DNA of 64,000 nt from Mesostigma viride (Eukaryota; Streptophyta; Mesostigmatophyceae; Mesostigmatales; Mesostigmataceae): NCBI GenBank assembly GCA_009746045.1, contig RPFO01000246.1:1021795-1085794 (forward strand), read 5' to 3'. The position numbers and the translations under genes are program-made. The notes beneath the pieces were generated by a model, which saw only the letters and a program-made list of their open reading frames with translations, was not told where the DNA came from and did not search any database. Positions 22,904 through 57,080 of this stretch are shown here, piece by piece (the stretch's first letter is position 1; every line of letters begins with the position of its first letter).

Positions 22904-23414
22904 GGCCGGGCCCACTTCAAATGTTCCGAAAAGTGTGACACTTTTTGTCGTTTTTTTTACTTTTTCGACGATCGTCACTCTGCAGAGTGATTCGTCGTGC
23001 GAAATCGTGCGAAATTGTGCGAAATTTGCTGAAATCGTGTGAAATTTGCTGAAATCGTGCGAATTTGTGCGAAATTTGCTGAAATTGTGCGAAATTTCAT
23101 GTGAAAAATGTCGACGGTAAAAAATTTTGATGTGCACAACGTGTGTGAATTCATGCGAAATTTTGTCAAACGTCACTCCCCAAAACGACCCTTGGTTGAA
23201 ATCCATGCGAAATCGTGCGAAATCATGCAAAATTGTGCGAAATTGTGCGAAATCGTGCGAAATCGTGCGAAATCGTGCGAAAATGTGTGAAAATTTTGCG
23301 AAAATCACGCGAAAATCACGCGAACTCGTGCGAATTTTTTTTTTTTTTGCGAAAATAGCGAAAAAGTGTCACACACTTGGCTTGGACGGCGGAACATTTG
23401 AAGTGGGCCCGGCC
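22904..23414. mobile_element. 511 bp terminal-inverted-repeat element with satellite-like interior
   Basis: The ends are perfect 25 bp inverted repeats (22904-22928 and 23390-23414) starting GGCCGGGCCCACTTC. AGCT flanks both sides (22900-22903, 23415-23418), and the related LINE at 10530 has a single uninterrupted agct. The interior is almost entirely cgtgcgaaat-type tandem units. There is no transposase, so it is a MITE-like non-autonomous element. Confidence 0.85.
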
Positions 23415-23680
23415 AGCTCCCCCTCGGGCAGCGTGCGGCTGCCTAGATAGATGTCGTAGTTAGAATGCTGTTAGGTAGATGTAGTATGTAGCCAATATAG
23501 ATAGATTAGACCGGTAGGAATGTTGCACCCATCCATCCATCCATCGGGGTTAATGCTCCGTGACTCCCCAACGGGAGCACGAGTCTAATTAATTAATTAA
23601 TTAATTAATTAATTAATTAATTAATTAATTAATTAATGTTCATAAGTCAGCTGGTATAGAGTGCCTGTAGTAGGATTGAA

Positions 23681-23866
23681 TTGGAACACATCTCAGTTTC
23701 ACTCTTGCATCGTTTGTTGGTCAAAGACTATGACCGAGACATTATGCTCCGTCAAGTCCGGTGTTTTTTGCAACGTCACCCACATCTGTTCGGTGCTGCC
23801 CCTTGGCACAAGCTCTACAAACAGGTCGTGGACCGGATGGATCGCGTAGTATCTCCGCACATCTGA
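23681..23866 (+). CDS. C-terminal open frame within element T, unknown function
   Basis: The frame reads LLHRLLVKDYDRDIMLRQ, then VRCFLQRHPHLFGAAPWHKL and ends DRMDRVVSPHI at the stop. It is balanced in composition, has alternating charged and hydrophobic residues and no low complexity. About 600 bp of untranslated sequence follow, up to the element end. It could be the end of the protein encoded by the parental element, or a captured gene fragment. I recognise no family. Confidence 0.35.
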   Translation: MEHISVSLLHRLLVKDYDRDIMLRQVRCFLQRHPHLFGAAPWHKLYKQVVDRMDRVVSPHI

Positions 23867-24257
23867 ACCCTGTGATGCCAGATCTCCTTTGCGGCCATTC
23901 CGAGCTTGGCACTGGATTCGTTGTCCACATCGTCGCGTCGCTGTACGTAGCAACACGATGTTTTCTGGCATACGCGGGCTTTTGGCTCCCGCCGCACATT
24001 TGAAAGTGCTGTCCTCCGGATTTTTGCCTTTGCACCGTGTGCAGTTCTTGGACGTTTGGAATCATGGCATGGCTGACGTAATGACTGACTAGCTAGACCT
24101 TTTCAGTGGTTTTCCATTTGCGGGTATTTCCCTGGTGGGAGAGCGATCTCAGCAATGGTGCTCACCACTAGACACTCCCGGCCAGTTAGGCACGAAACAC
24201 ATGCACGCCCCAGGGTGATCAAGCAAGCTGTTTCCGGCCCCACCGTCTAGGTCATCT

Positions 24258-24269
24258 CAAGGAGACAAA
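24258..24269 (-). mobile_element. 12 bp element T micro-insertion
   Basis: CAAGGAGACAAA is flanked by CCACCGTCTAGGTCATCT (24240-24257) and a near-identical copy with an extra TA (24270-24289). The copy at 20560 has only one such segment. The insert is the reverse complement of the element T 3' end. Confidence 0.65.
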
Positions 24270-24468
24270 CCACCGTCTATAGGTCATCTAGTCGCTCTAC
24301 ACGATTACAAGCCAGCCATAATTTCAATGCACAAGGCTTCACATTTCCATCACCATGCATTCATCTTCATCATCCTGAACGACTCGAACACGCGGACAAG
24401 ATAACGGCAGGCTCGAGCTACCATGGTCGACGGATTCTCCCGATTTCTGGCCTGCGCTGGTTGTCTCC

Positions 24469-24680
24469 TTGATATCTCAGTTGGGAGTACATGTCAAGGA
24501 GACAACCAGCGCAGGCCAGAAATCGAGAGACACATATCCCTAGTAGTGGCATGTATATCCCTGAGAAGGGGCATATGGCCTTTTAATACATTCTTGGCTA
24601 CTTCCTGCCAGGGTAGGGTGTAAACTACACCTGCTCTGGGTGCACAAAGTGCACCTGCACCACTACGTGCATGGGTCTAC
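24469..24680 (-). mobile_element. LINE 3' end (cccaacggagttat family), antisense, with a 35 bp element T fragment
   Basis: The block ctcagttgggagtacatg...cacatatccc...ggcatatggcc matches the repeat at 57330-57420. Between acatg and cacata sits an antisense element T fragment (about 24495-24530, caaggagacaaccagcg to gaaatc). Two bases of the host repeat appear to be lost at the junction. Confidence 0.6.
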
Positions 24681-24800
24681 ATTGACAACATATAGGTTAA
24701 CTAAATAAGTACTTACAAGTGTGTCATATGAATGCAAATGGGCATGCAACCGAGTACTATGTTAAAAAAAAAACATAATTACACGATATCGTCTGCATCA

Positions 24801-25146
24801 TGACGCACGCCGCGTCAGTGCGCACGCCGGTGGCGGTCTCGGGAGATCCGGCATATCCGTTTGTGGTCTGCAAACGTGGAGCCGCTGCTGGACCTGTTCT
24901 TTCCCGCGGGCCCGCGCAACCGGATTCGGTACCACCGCCTTTTCCTTCGGGCACTCTGCATGCTCGCTGCTGAGTGAGCCTTTCCTTCGGCTTTTCGCCT
25001 GCGGTTTCCTGGACTGGGCTCGGGGCCAGGTGGTCCTCACCCAGCACCGGTACTACTGGGCCTTCCTGGGCCTCTTCCCTGACGGCATTTGGGCCGATGT
25101 GTTCCTCACGGTAGACAGGCACGACAATGCTGATGATGTGGCTTGA
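24801..25146 (+). pseudogene. unrecognised coding-like remnant in two frames
   Basis: One frame reads SANVEPLLDLFFPAGPRNRI and ends about 24975. The next frame reads LLSEPFLRLFACGFLDWARG and later YYWAFLGLFPDGIWADVFLT to a stop at 25146. The composition looks coding and the break suggests a frameshift. I do not recognise it. A transposon or decayed host gene are both possible. Confidence 0.3.
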
Positions 25147-26080
25147 GCACTACCACGCGTACCTGGATGTTCTGATGGCCACGCGTGGTACCTACCAGAC
25201 TGATGGCAACTAGATAGAGGGCCTTAGGCCCGACCTGAGGGTGTTGTCCCTCCGGTATATAGGGTCGCCCTCATGGTCTGGCCAGTTGGTTGGTCGTTCT
25301 TGGTTCTTAGTGACAACATTGTTTCCTCTGTGTGTCCTGCCCAGTGCCGTCCCTCCCGGCAAGGCCTCGGTGCCAGGCAGTTAGGGGAACCTCACACCAG
25401 GCATGGTGCTGGTGATCCCTACACCACTCGGGGTGGAACCGAGGTCAACATGTTTCTACTTTTTGCCTTGGATGGTCTGTCGATTGTGCTAGACTTGTGT
25501 TGGGTGCGTTAGGTCATTCCTACCCCTTTGGTTTCCTCCCTGTGCGTAGGGAGAGGGCTCCCTACCTTTGTGGGGAGGGGGAGGTGTTACGTCGCGTAAC
25601 AATTTGTCACAGTTACGGACGTAAATTAGGTCCTTCGCCTCAGTCATTCTTAGTTTTACGTGTAGCTTGTACCGGTGGACAATGTTGATTGTGTGTCCCG
25701 GTACCCCGGCGTAATGGGTGCATTTGGCGCCGCGCCGCGTACTTTAGTAGTGGTCCTTATCCTTCGTGTAGAATGTAGTGGACCAGCGTGCATCTGTGTA
25801 TCTGTAGGCGAGGGCCATGTCGGCCCGAGCATGCTGGACCGTTGGTGATCATTTATGCACAACCTACCCCTCGGGTAGGCACTCGGCGTGTGTTATTATG
25901 AATTAAGACATGCAGCTAGGGTCATGGCAGTGTAGTAGTGTTTCCTTCGTTATCCTGGAGTAAACGGGTTGTGGGTTGAATAATGGCCTAAGGCATATTA
26001 CAGTTGTACTTATGTTAATGCATTGAGATCCAGTTCGTCACGCTCGTCTTTCGCACAGGGTTTAAGTAGAGGCGGCCTCA
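25147..26080. other. intergenic, no gene seen
   Basis: No supported coding sequence. tgttacgtcgcgtaaca at 25587-25603 is a perfect short palindrome beginning TG and ending CA. I could not find a second copy that would make it a long terminal repeat. Confidence 0.4.
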
Positions 26081-26084
26081 CTAA

Positions 26085-26440
26085 CTTAGGTAGTGTTAGA
26101 CGTGGGTTAGGTAGAGGTTGCTACGTACATACAGATGTTGCTGGATGACCTACTGGTCCCAGCCCAGTTTGAATACCGCATCCACTCTCTCTCCCTTCTT
26201 TGGACTGCCATGCAAAACAAGACGCGGTGGCAGAAGATTGTCAAGGCTCACACGCCCGACCCTGTGGGCAAGCCACCTCCCCCCAAGAGGAGGAGGCGTT
26301 TTGATGAGTAGGGTAGTTAGGATTTTTCCTAGACTAGATAGACTAGAGTTAGGTTAGTTAGATTACGCGGCTCTCTCCATTCCACCATCCATCAAGGAAT
26401 ATGTGCTACATGATCTCCCAACGGAGGCATGTTATAATTT
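26085..26440 (+). mobile_element. LINE 3' end with RT C-terminal codons
   Basis: The frame MLLDDLLVPAQFEYRIHSLS followed by LLWTAMQ and a PPPPKRRRRFDE end matches the minus-strand copy at 58280-58450. The 3' UTR has the tagactagatag...cggaggcatgttata order. It is truncated at the 5' side. Confidence 0.7.
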
Positions 26441-26444
26441 AGGT

Positions 26445-26865
26445 AGAGGTGGCGGTAGAGGACAGAGCCGCAACAACGAGATCAACTGCTGGCTGACCTA
26501 GTGGTCCCAACCGAGTTTGAACACCGCATTTCCTTCCTCTCTCTTGCTTGGACTGCTATGCAGATCAATAAGAGGCCGGTGGCAAACATTGTCCAAGCCC
26601 ACACGCCAGCCCCGGCCTTAATGGGGCAGGCCCCCCGCCTCGCCCCCCGCCCCCCCCCCAGGAGGAAGGGGCCTTTTGTTTAGTAGAGTAGCTAAGATTT
26701 TGGAGACTAGACTAGATTAGAGTTAGCTTAGCAAGTTTTTGCTGCTCCGCAGCCTCCGCTCACCCCCACCCACCAGCAATGGAATCATATGTTGTCTCCT
26801 TGATACCGCGTGTTACACGATCTCGTAACAAAGTCATGTTATAATCTAATTTAATTTAATGAATC
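26445..26865 (+). mobile_element. second, diverged LINE 3' end in tandem
   Basis: It encodes LLADLVVPTEFEHRISFLSL and ends in a Pro/Arg-rich tail (stop near 26681-26683), homologous to 26118-26310. A tagactagattagagtt UTR and a (TTTAA)n-like tail at 26850-26865 follow. Its UTR contains ttgtctccttg at 26792-26802 where the sister copy has none. Confidence 0.65.
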
Positions 26866-27705
26866 GGAGCATCACAGGATGAAAACTGAAAAGATTTTGA
26901 ACAAAGTAATATTGAAAAAGAAAAAGACCCCGACAGGGAGATTTATTTCCTCTGATTACCTAATGCTCTCAACCGGCAAGGAATGGTTGCCGGCGACAGT
27001 CATCAGAGAGCGGAGGAATGTCTTGCGACACTGCCAGCCACCCCAGATTTCATGCTCTGAACATTAGGTTTCGACTCTTCATCAGAAATAGGATGCTTGT
27101 CATGTCTGAGAGACACGAACGAGTGTACGAACTACAGAACAGATCCTGTTCAAGTATAGTCGTACCATTTGTCACGCCTGCTCTTATTATATACTGCACT
27201 TTTGTCGGAGAAGTCATAAGCCGCGCAAATCTATCGACGGTCATTTTTTGCTGCTCTTTTGGCAATCGACGGCGAAGAGAGACCGCGCAGCGGCGTGGCC
27301 CCGCTAAGCGTGGACTTTTAGGCGGTGGCGGATGACGGAGATGAAATGTAACATAGGTAGCAGCCTGCAGTCAGTGAGTCTCTACTGTAGAGATTCTCTG
27401 CTGCCGATTTGCAGGCAATAATTGAGAGTTTGCGACACTCAAATACCAGTAATTAGGTAATTAGCAACATTCATAAGTAGCTTGTTATACACTTGCTAAA
27501 AAGGAGGGGGGATTGGATGCCTCGAATCATAACTTGACAACGGACACGCAAATATGCAGGTAGCAGTGGACGAAGTTTTCTGGTCAGCCGCTGCCGCGAC
27601 ATCAGCTTCCTTGTGGGCTGCGTGCGACCGTCACGAAATATAAAGATAATTCTGATCCGTCGAGATCTGCCCACATTACAATCTAGCGTCCCCGTTTTAC
27701 GAGTC
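26866..27705. other. intergenic upstream of KAE1
   Basis: No supported gene or repeat. AT-rich parts alternate with GC-rich parts. It must contain the KAE1 promoter, but I see no diagnostic element. Confidence 0.4.
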
Positions 27706-28728
27706 ATGCTTGCGTTGGGCATCGAAGGGTCAGCCAACAAGATTGGCGTCGGCATTGTCAGGTCAGATGGCACAATTCTAGCCAATCCTCGGCAAACGTT
27801 TATCCCCCCAGCTGGCCATGGTTTCCTGCCGAGGGAGACCGCGGCGCACCACCGTGCGCATATACTGGGCCTGATAGAAGCCGCGCTTGCGGAAGCCAAT
27901 GTGTCGCCACCACAGCTGGACTGCTTGTGTTACACAAAGGGCCCCGGCATGGGCGGCCCATTGCAGACGGTCGCCGTCGTTGTCCGGATGCTGTCGCAAC
28001 TGTGGGGCAAGCCCATCGTCGCTGTCAACCACTGTGTCGCTCACATAGAGATGGGGAGGTTGGTTACGGGGGCCAAGGATCCCGTGGTGCTGTACGTCAG
28101 CGGGGGGAACACGCAGGTGATTGCGTACGCGGATGGCCGGTACAGGATATTCGGGGAGACCATCGACATTGCCGTGGGGAACTGCCTGGACCGCTTTGCC
28201 CGTGTGCTAGGCATCTCCAACGACCCTTCCCCTGGCTATAACATTGAGCAGTTGGCCAAGCAAGGGAAGACGTTGGTGGAGCTACCCTACGTGGTCAAGG
28301 GAATGGATGTGTCCTTCAGTGGTCTGCTGACATTCGCGGAGACGGCAGCACGAGCCAAGATCGAGACTGGGGAGTGCACGCAAGCCGACATGTGTTTCTC
28401 CATGCAGGAGACTCTGTTTGCGATGTTGGTCGAGACCACGGAGCGCGCCATGGCCCACGTTGGGGCTGACTCCGTGCTGATCGTGGGTGGCGTAGGGTGC
28501 AACGTGCGGCTCCAAGAGATGATGCGGGCGATGGTGGAGGAGCGTGGGGGCATGGTCCATGCCATGGATGACCGTTACTGTATTGACAATGGGGCGATGA
28601 TCGCACACACGGGCTTGCTGGCCTTCCAACGGGGCTTGACCACTCCTTTGGAGCAAACCACTGTCACGCAGAGATATCGGACGGACGAACAGTATATAGT
28701 CTGGCGAGACCAAGAGGCCATTGCATGA
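27706..28728 (+). CDS. KAE1: tRNA N6-threonylcarbamoyltransferase KAE1/OSGEP
   Basis: An intronless frame of 340 aa, the usual length for eukaryotic/archaeal KAE1. It starts [18 protein letters not shown]. An upstream in-frame extension exists but the family begins here. As the catalytic subunit of the KEOPS complex it transfers threonylcarbamoyl from TC-AMP to A37 of ANN-decoding tRNAs, in cytosol and nucleus. The ASKHA-fold markers are present: metal ligands His109 and His113 in [11 protein letters not shown], Asp294 in [11 protein letters not shown], nucleotide-binding [12 protein letters not shown] (130-141) and [10 protein letters not shown] (261-270). The [10 protein letters not shown] motif is at 44-53. 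There is no organelle-targeting extension, which favours KAE1 over the mitochondrial QRI7/OSGEPL1 type. Confidence 0.96.
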   Translation: MLALGIEGSANKIGVGIVRSDGTILANPRQTFIPPAGHGFLPRETAAHHRAHILGLIEAALAEANVSPPQLDCLCYTKGPGMGGPLQTVAVVVRMLSQLWGKPIVAVNHCVAHIEMGRLVTGAKDPVVLYVSGGNTQVIAYADGRYRIFGETIDIAVGNCLDRFARVLGISNDPSPGYNIEQLAKQGKTLVELPYVVKGMDVSFSGLLTFAETAARAKIETGECTQADMCFSMQETLFAMLVETTERAMAHVGADSVLIVGGVGCNVRLQEMMRAMVEERGGMVHAMDDRYCIDNGAMIAHTGLLAFQRGLTTPLEQTTVTQRYRTDEQYIVWRDQEAIA

Positions 28729-30464
28729 ATGCTGTGTGTGCATCTTGGAACTGCTGCAGCATATCATCAACACTGGCATTCTAGGCAACTTGTGAATAGG
28801 TTTCAATCTCTCTATATATGTATGGCATGCCCTTGCAGGGCCAATGTCGGGGCATTTCCTCGACACAATCACGACCACTTCGTGGTAAAGATGGCCACAA
28901 TGGCAGCAACCTAGGATTGCTCATGGACATGTTTACAAAGCCTTTTTTTTCTTGAAAAGTAATGAAGTGGTGCTCGGCCCTGTACCCCGGCGTATCTACA
29001 GAGTCATTAGCTATTATCATTGAAGAGACAACCAAAGCAGGCCTGTCTGCCAGAAATCTGGAAGAATATCTGGACCATCGTAGCTCGAACCTGCTGTCAT
29101 CTTAACCGCGTTTGTCGAGTCGTTACTTAGGATGATGGAAATGAATGGATCGAGTTGCATATGTGTAGCCGTGGACATTAAAAATTTGTGGCTGGCTGAC
29201 AGTAATCGAGACCTAGAAGCTTGCATGATCAGATCAGGGCAATCATTTTTAGCGGCCAGGAGTACGTGCCCAGTTGTAAGCACCACTTGCGCTGCGATCG
29301 CTAATTAAAAGCGATATATTATTTCTGGCCTACAGGTGCTGGTTGTCTCATTGATGTAAGTGAGACAACTATAATTTAATGAGACAACTACACATGCACA
29401 TGCACAAGCCGCGGCCCAACTGAAGAAACCCTGCCACGAACGTCAAATGGAGTCTTTCTCACCCTAGGTATGAAGCCTTCTCCGGCCTCACCTGAGTTCA
29501 TTGCGCCTGACGGAACTGAAGTGCGCACACTCCAAACTCGGCCATTGTCCACTTTGGCTGCGCTGGGCTAGGAAGAGGGAGCGCGCCGTCTTGTGCGGAT
29601 GAGGGGGGAATGCCCCCCCCCCCTCATTTTTATTTGGCGGAACTGGGCGGAAGCACATTCGAAGATCCCATCCAAATAATTTGCGCATATTCGCAAGCAT
29701 AATGGTGGCCTGCGAAATGTGCTCCGCTGTGGGCACTGGGCAAGAATGCACAATGCACGTTACAGTGTACTCCTGCGTTGACTTGATAAATATTTGGCCA
29801 CCCTGGCCACCCAGGACAACGGTATTGTGCAAGATACTGTGCCAGTCAGCAGGTCGTCAGCAGGCAAGACAGCTTTATAGCTGACTCTCGTACTTACGGC
29901 GACAGCAGGGCGGCTTGGAGAATCTTGGAAAACGACTGGGCAGCGCCCACCCTGGCGATGCTTCTCTGCATGGCAAGCCGTTCGGAAGATTGGTGGCCTC
30001 CATGTGGGTCGTGTCGCGCACTGGCAGCTTGTGAAGGACGTGCAGGGCTGTGACGGCTGAGGGTGGCAAGCGCGGGCAAGCGGGAAATTGCATGGGGCAA
30101 TCTTCTGCTTTTGGGAAGGAAGAAGTGCAGAAACGCACATGGTTGCCTGGAAACCACGCCCAGTTGGGAGTCTGCTCGACTGCAGCATGCAGGACTCGAT
30201 GCAACATTGAGGCTTTGTCTTTCAGATTTAGTTAAAGACGACGGGATGCGTGCAGGAGATGTTTGCGGACGATGTCCTTGCATGGCGGTTGGTGCACCAG
30301 CGTTTTTTGCTGGGGTTACCTTGAACACCATGCATTGCCCTTCTCGTTAAGTTGAATTGCTGCAGCCCTGCTTACAATGCGGCGGTCGTCTAGTCAGCTA
30401 TCTTTTAATCGTTAAGTCATCAGTGTTGGGGGTTGCCCGTTTCTAGTGCGAAAGACAGGCCATC
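28729..30464. other. intergenic between KAE1 and XPO7
   Basis: It contains old element T copies at 29023-29352. On the minus strand 29490-30330 has overlapping open frames, one with QEYTVTCIVHSCPVPTAEHI, but no family match, no splice-consistent series and frequent frame changes. I therefore call no gene. Confidence 0.4.
29023..29302 (-). mobile_element. element T, diverged 280 bp copy
   Basis: On the minus strand it ends ggttgtctcttc and includes the aaatttttaatg, gagtcgttacttagg-type blocks and the tgagcacc...gcgatcgct part seen at 20640-20665. Divergence is higher than in other copies. A 31 bp sense fragment (ttctggcctacagg to gttgtctcattg) follows at about 29320-29352. Confidence 0.6.
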
Positions 30465-53913
<23,449 letters not shown>

Positions 53914-54700
53914 CACCGCGTAGCGCCACATGGCGGTGCCCAGCGCGTCACCAGAGAAAATGGCGTGGCGTGGCGTGGCATGGGTGGATTTGGTGCGTGG
54001 AAGGGCGGTGCGTGCATGCGGGGACGTGCGCGTGTATAACTACGCGACTGGCTCTTGCGCTGCGCATTTGCGCATGCCGGCAGGCCAGGCAGCACCAAAG
54101 ACGTGCACTGGGATTTCCGCAGGGAGACGCATGTGTAGCATGCAATGCCCAGCGCAGGCTCCCGGCTCATGTTGTTTGGGTGGGTAGAGGTTGCCGGAGG
54201 TGGCCAAACGGGCAGAGCTGCGCAGAGGCACATGTGGCTGCATGTGAAGGGGGATCTGAGGTCAATGTGGGCAGAGTTGATGGACATTTCAGACATTTGT
54301 AGAAGTGAGCAGCTGCTACTCTGGAGGCAAATGGAAATGTTGGTGTTATGCTGCCAGAAGCAACAGGTTGTATGCTTTTGATCGTTTCTATATGCTATCA
54401 CATGGGTGTGCTTTTATCTGGTTCATAGTGTTTATGAACCGCTGTGGTTGCTGGCGAGCTTTCGGCACCTGGGGCTGCTGTAATCAAAAAAGCACTGCAC
54501 ACTAGAAACGTTACAATCACATGCGTGGATGAAGCTTTACCAATGAAGTGCTTCAGTGGCATGAGACAACCGGAGGGTATACGTTTCATGCTCGTGCGGC
54601 CGTGTACCGATGGTTGGCAGCATGCCAAAGACCACCTGTGCCTTGTATCAACATGTTTCAGTAATAAAGGACTTTAACTCCACATCGATAATAAGGCCTG
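53914..54700 (+). terminator. XPO7 3' flank with candidate polyadenylation signal
   Basis: No further coding exon. AATAAA at 54663-54668 is a candidate signal about 750 bp after the stop. Nearer signals are not evident. Confidence 0.3.
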
Positions 54701-55262
54701 CGCTGTTTTTCTCCTTGGTAAGTAAAAGTGTAACCCAGATGACTTGTCGGGCTTTACTACTAAGTGAGACAACTATAAACAAGATATGACCTTTGACACT
54801 GGGCGCACTAATTAATTAATAAGCACGTGCCTGTGTCACGTGGGTGCCACTACAGAGTAAAATGGGTGCATGTGGATAACGCAAGTTTTTTTTTTTAAGC
54901 TAAACCGTCTAGCGCAGGCCAGAACTCTGTAGTGAATTTTACCCCGACTAGGTTGTCCCCAGTTTACAAATTAACAAAATTAACAAATTAACGCCGGCGG
55001 ACTACCTGCGGACTGCTCTACGTGGAGTCGCCGGGCTACAAGTTGCGTACTTGACCAAACTCAGCCTTAGAGGACGCCGCACCAATTTTTACTTCTTTTC
55101 GTCACATGGATTGCGTTGGGTTCATCGACGAGCATCGACGCTCATCGACGGTGCAATCTGACGGCGGAGAATAAGTTCGCCACAGCACAGCGCGACGCAA
55201 GGGCTAAGATCCGACAACGTGACATGCAAAGCTTTAGACCGCATCGCTAACCGGAAATTCCG
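54701..55262. other. intergenic, no gene seen
   Basis: It contains aagtgagacaactat at about 54763, an AATTAATTAA tract near 54810 and an oligo-T run near 54888. No coding or RNA gene is supported. Confidence 0.4.
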
Positions 55263-55272
55263 TCCAACACCG

Positions 55273-56072
55273 TCGTACAGTACTGCCAGTCGACCGCACC
55301 TCTGCCTCTTAACCGTCGAATGCGCAATCGATCTAGAAAGTAGAAACGTCTCCGCGACACTTCCGCGATTTCAGTACATGCCGTCACCCTTGACAGTTGT
55401 CGTACAATACTGCAAATTTACGCCAATAGAAACTCGCCTGCAAACATATATCTCGATAGAGGCATGCGTCTTATTTAATTTCAAGGTACCTCTTAATTAA
55501 TCTCGCCCTCCCGTTGTAACACCGTCCCCCCGTTGTAACACCGTCCCCCCGTTGTAACACCGTCCCCCGTTGTAACACCGTCCCCCCCCCCCATAAATGC
55601 GTCCCCCCCCCGTTGTAACACCGTCCCCCCCCACGTACAGTACTTTCAACCGCAGCTCTGCCTTTTAACCGTCGAATGCGCAATCGATCTAGAAAGTATC
55701 CGCGATTTCAGTACATGCCGTCACCCTTGACAGTTGTCGTACAATACTACAAATTAACGCCAATAGAAACTCGCCTCCAAACATATATCTCGATCACTCC
55801 CCGGACAGGAGAACTTTTGCGGATGACTGTAGGTGTAAGTTGGCGATGCCATGGTAACCGGAGACGTCCGTCCTATAGTCAGCAAAATTGGTGCGAGAGG
55901 TCCCCAGTTCGATTCCGGTCGGATTCATTTGCAGATCGCGTTTTCCGCGTTTTCCGCGGCCTGGCACTGAACGCAAAGGTTTTCACCTTTGCGGAGTGTC
56001 TGATCAGAATATATCTCGATAGAGGCATGCGTCTTATTTAATTTCAAGGTACCTCTTAATTAATCTCGCCCC
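55273..56072 (+). repeat. direct duplication of about 235 bp around a 19-20 bp tandem array
   Basis: Copy 1 (55273-55508) and copy 2 (55634-56072 without the insertion at 55795-56010) share cgtacagtact, cgaatgcgcaatcgatctag, cagtacatgccgtcaccctt and aaggtacctcttaattaatc. Between them five cgttgtaacaccgtcccccc-like units form an array at 55512-55632. Copy 2 lacks about 16 bp found in copy 1 after tctagaaagta. Confidence 0.85.
55795..56010 (+). mobile_element. SINE-like element, 216 bp, with perfect 10 bp target-site duplication
   Basis: ATATCTCGAT flanks both sides (55785-55794 and 56011-56020). Copy 1 of the surrounding duplication has the empty site. The insert starts cactccccggacagg, ends gatcagaat, and matches the larger copy at 10871-11148, so it is truncated by about 60 bp at the 5' end. 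The B-box-like gttcgattcc is retained. Confidence 0.88.
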
Positions 56073-56134
56073 CCGGCCTCCGCTAATTTGCTAATTTGCT
56101 AAATTTGCTAAAAAAGAGCCAATTTTACCCCGAC

Positions 56135-56415
56135 TCTGGAAGAATCCTATCCATGGTAGCTCGAGCCTGCTGTTATCTTATCCGCATTTGTCAAGTTGTG
56201 CAGGATGATGGAAATGAATAGTTGTCATCTAGTCGATCGCTCTCACGTAAGCCAGCCATGCATAATTTCGATGAACAAGGCTACACATTTCCATCTCCAT
56301 TCATATTCATCATCCTGAACGACTCGAAAACGCGGAAAGGATAACGGCAGGCTCGAGCTACAACGGTCCGGAGTCTCCCGATTTCTGGCGGCCTGCGCTG
56401 GTTGTCTCCTTGTTA
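56135..56415. mobile_element. element T copies, head to head
   Basis: 56135-56220 is an antisense fragment (tccatggtagctcgagcc to gatgatggaaatgaat). 56225-56415 is a sense copy from catctagtcgatcgctct to gttgtctccttg. They form an inverted pair with a short spacer. Confidence 0.65.
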
Positions 56416-56804
56416 TGGCATGATACTACCAGTGCATGGGCCTGAAATCTGGAAGATCTGTACCGTGCGAATTGTAGCCTAGACCTGTAAATCGACTACC
56501 CGCGCCTTGTCGCAACGTATTGTTCAGGATGATGGGGACGTTGGAGTTGGAAATGTACATGTCTCATGCAATAAACGAAAAAAGTCAGCTCAGTTTCAAA
56601 CTTGCTACGACCTCTGGCATACATTCCACGGATTCAGGGGTCTCATGATCTGTAGGAATCACAAACTATAGCCTATTTGCAAAAGAAAAAGAATAAAACT
56701 CGTTACCGTCGAGACTGGTATAAGTTCGCTGTTCAGAAATTCGGACATTTTGCTAGATATAATTAAAAATTAAATTAACTTAAATTAACTTGGAACATAT
56801 AGAT

Positions 56805-57080
56805 CTCCGTTGGGAGTAATGCATGTAGCACATATATCCCTGAGAAGGGGCATATGGCATTCTGGGCTACTTCCTGCAAGGGTAGGGTGTAAACTACACC
56901 TGCTCTGGGTGCACAAAGTGCACCTGCACCACTACGTATTCCAGCAGCTAAGATACGGACATATAGGGTGGAAGATCACCATGGCTATACAAGAGCTAGT
57001 AGGGCATGGCTTCTCATCAGAGAGTGACTCTCTGCATAGGCAAGGCTTGGCTGAATTCTTAATGCATCATCCGTGGGGAG
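56805..57080 (-). mobile_element. LINE 3' end (cccaacggagttat family), antisense
   Basis: The landmarks ctccgttgggagtaatg, aaggggcatatgg, gctacttcctgcaag and the catggcttctc hairpin region match 57330-57600. No coding sequence is left. An AATT-like tail (aaattaaattaac) lies at about 56765-56790. Confidence 0.65.

Larger units (their letters stand above)
21080..23637 (+). mobile_element. 5'-truncated LINE with RT, AATT tail and nested inverted-repeat element
   Basis: It begins inside the linker before RT, runs through the RT and C-terminal region to about 22901, is split by a 511 bp insertion, then continues through a 3' UTR to an (AATT)n tail of about 50 bp. The strings aattaatgt before 21080 and at the end of the tail suggest a 9 bp target duplication, although the tail makes this ambiguous. 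It is the same family as 10350-16200. Confidence 0.8.
23638..24468 (+). mobile_element. element T, longest copy (about 830 bp)
   Basis: The 3' end at 24468 is ggttgtctccttg. The last 190 bp match 7946-8132 and the preceding 280 bp match, inverted, 20560-20833. Upstream lies an open frame ending at 23866. The 5' boundary is hidden by the LINE inserted before it. Within it a 12 bp secondary insertion lies at 24258-24269. Confidence 0.65.

Noticed and set aside
25587-26000. Possible long terminal repeat starting tgttacg
   Set aside because: No second copy, primer-binding site or gag/pol sequence is visible.
29488-30331. Possible minus-strand gene upstream of XPO7
   Set aside because: The frames change repeatedly, no domain is recognised, and no splice series joins them.
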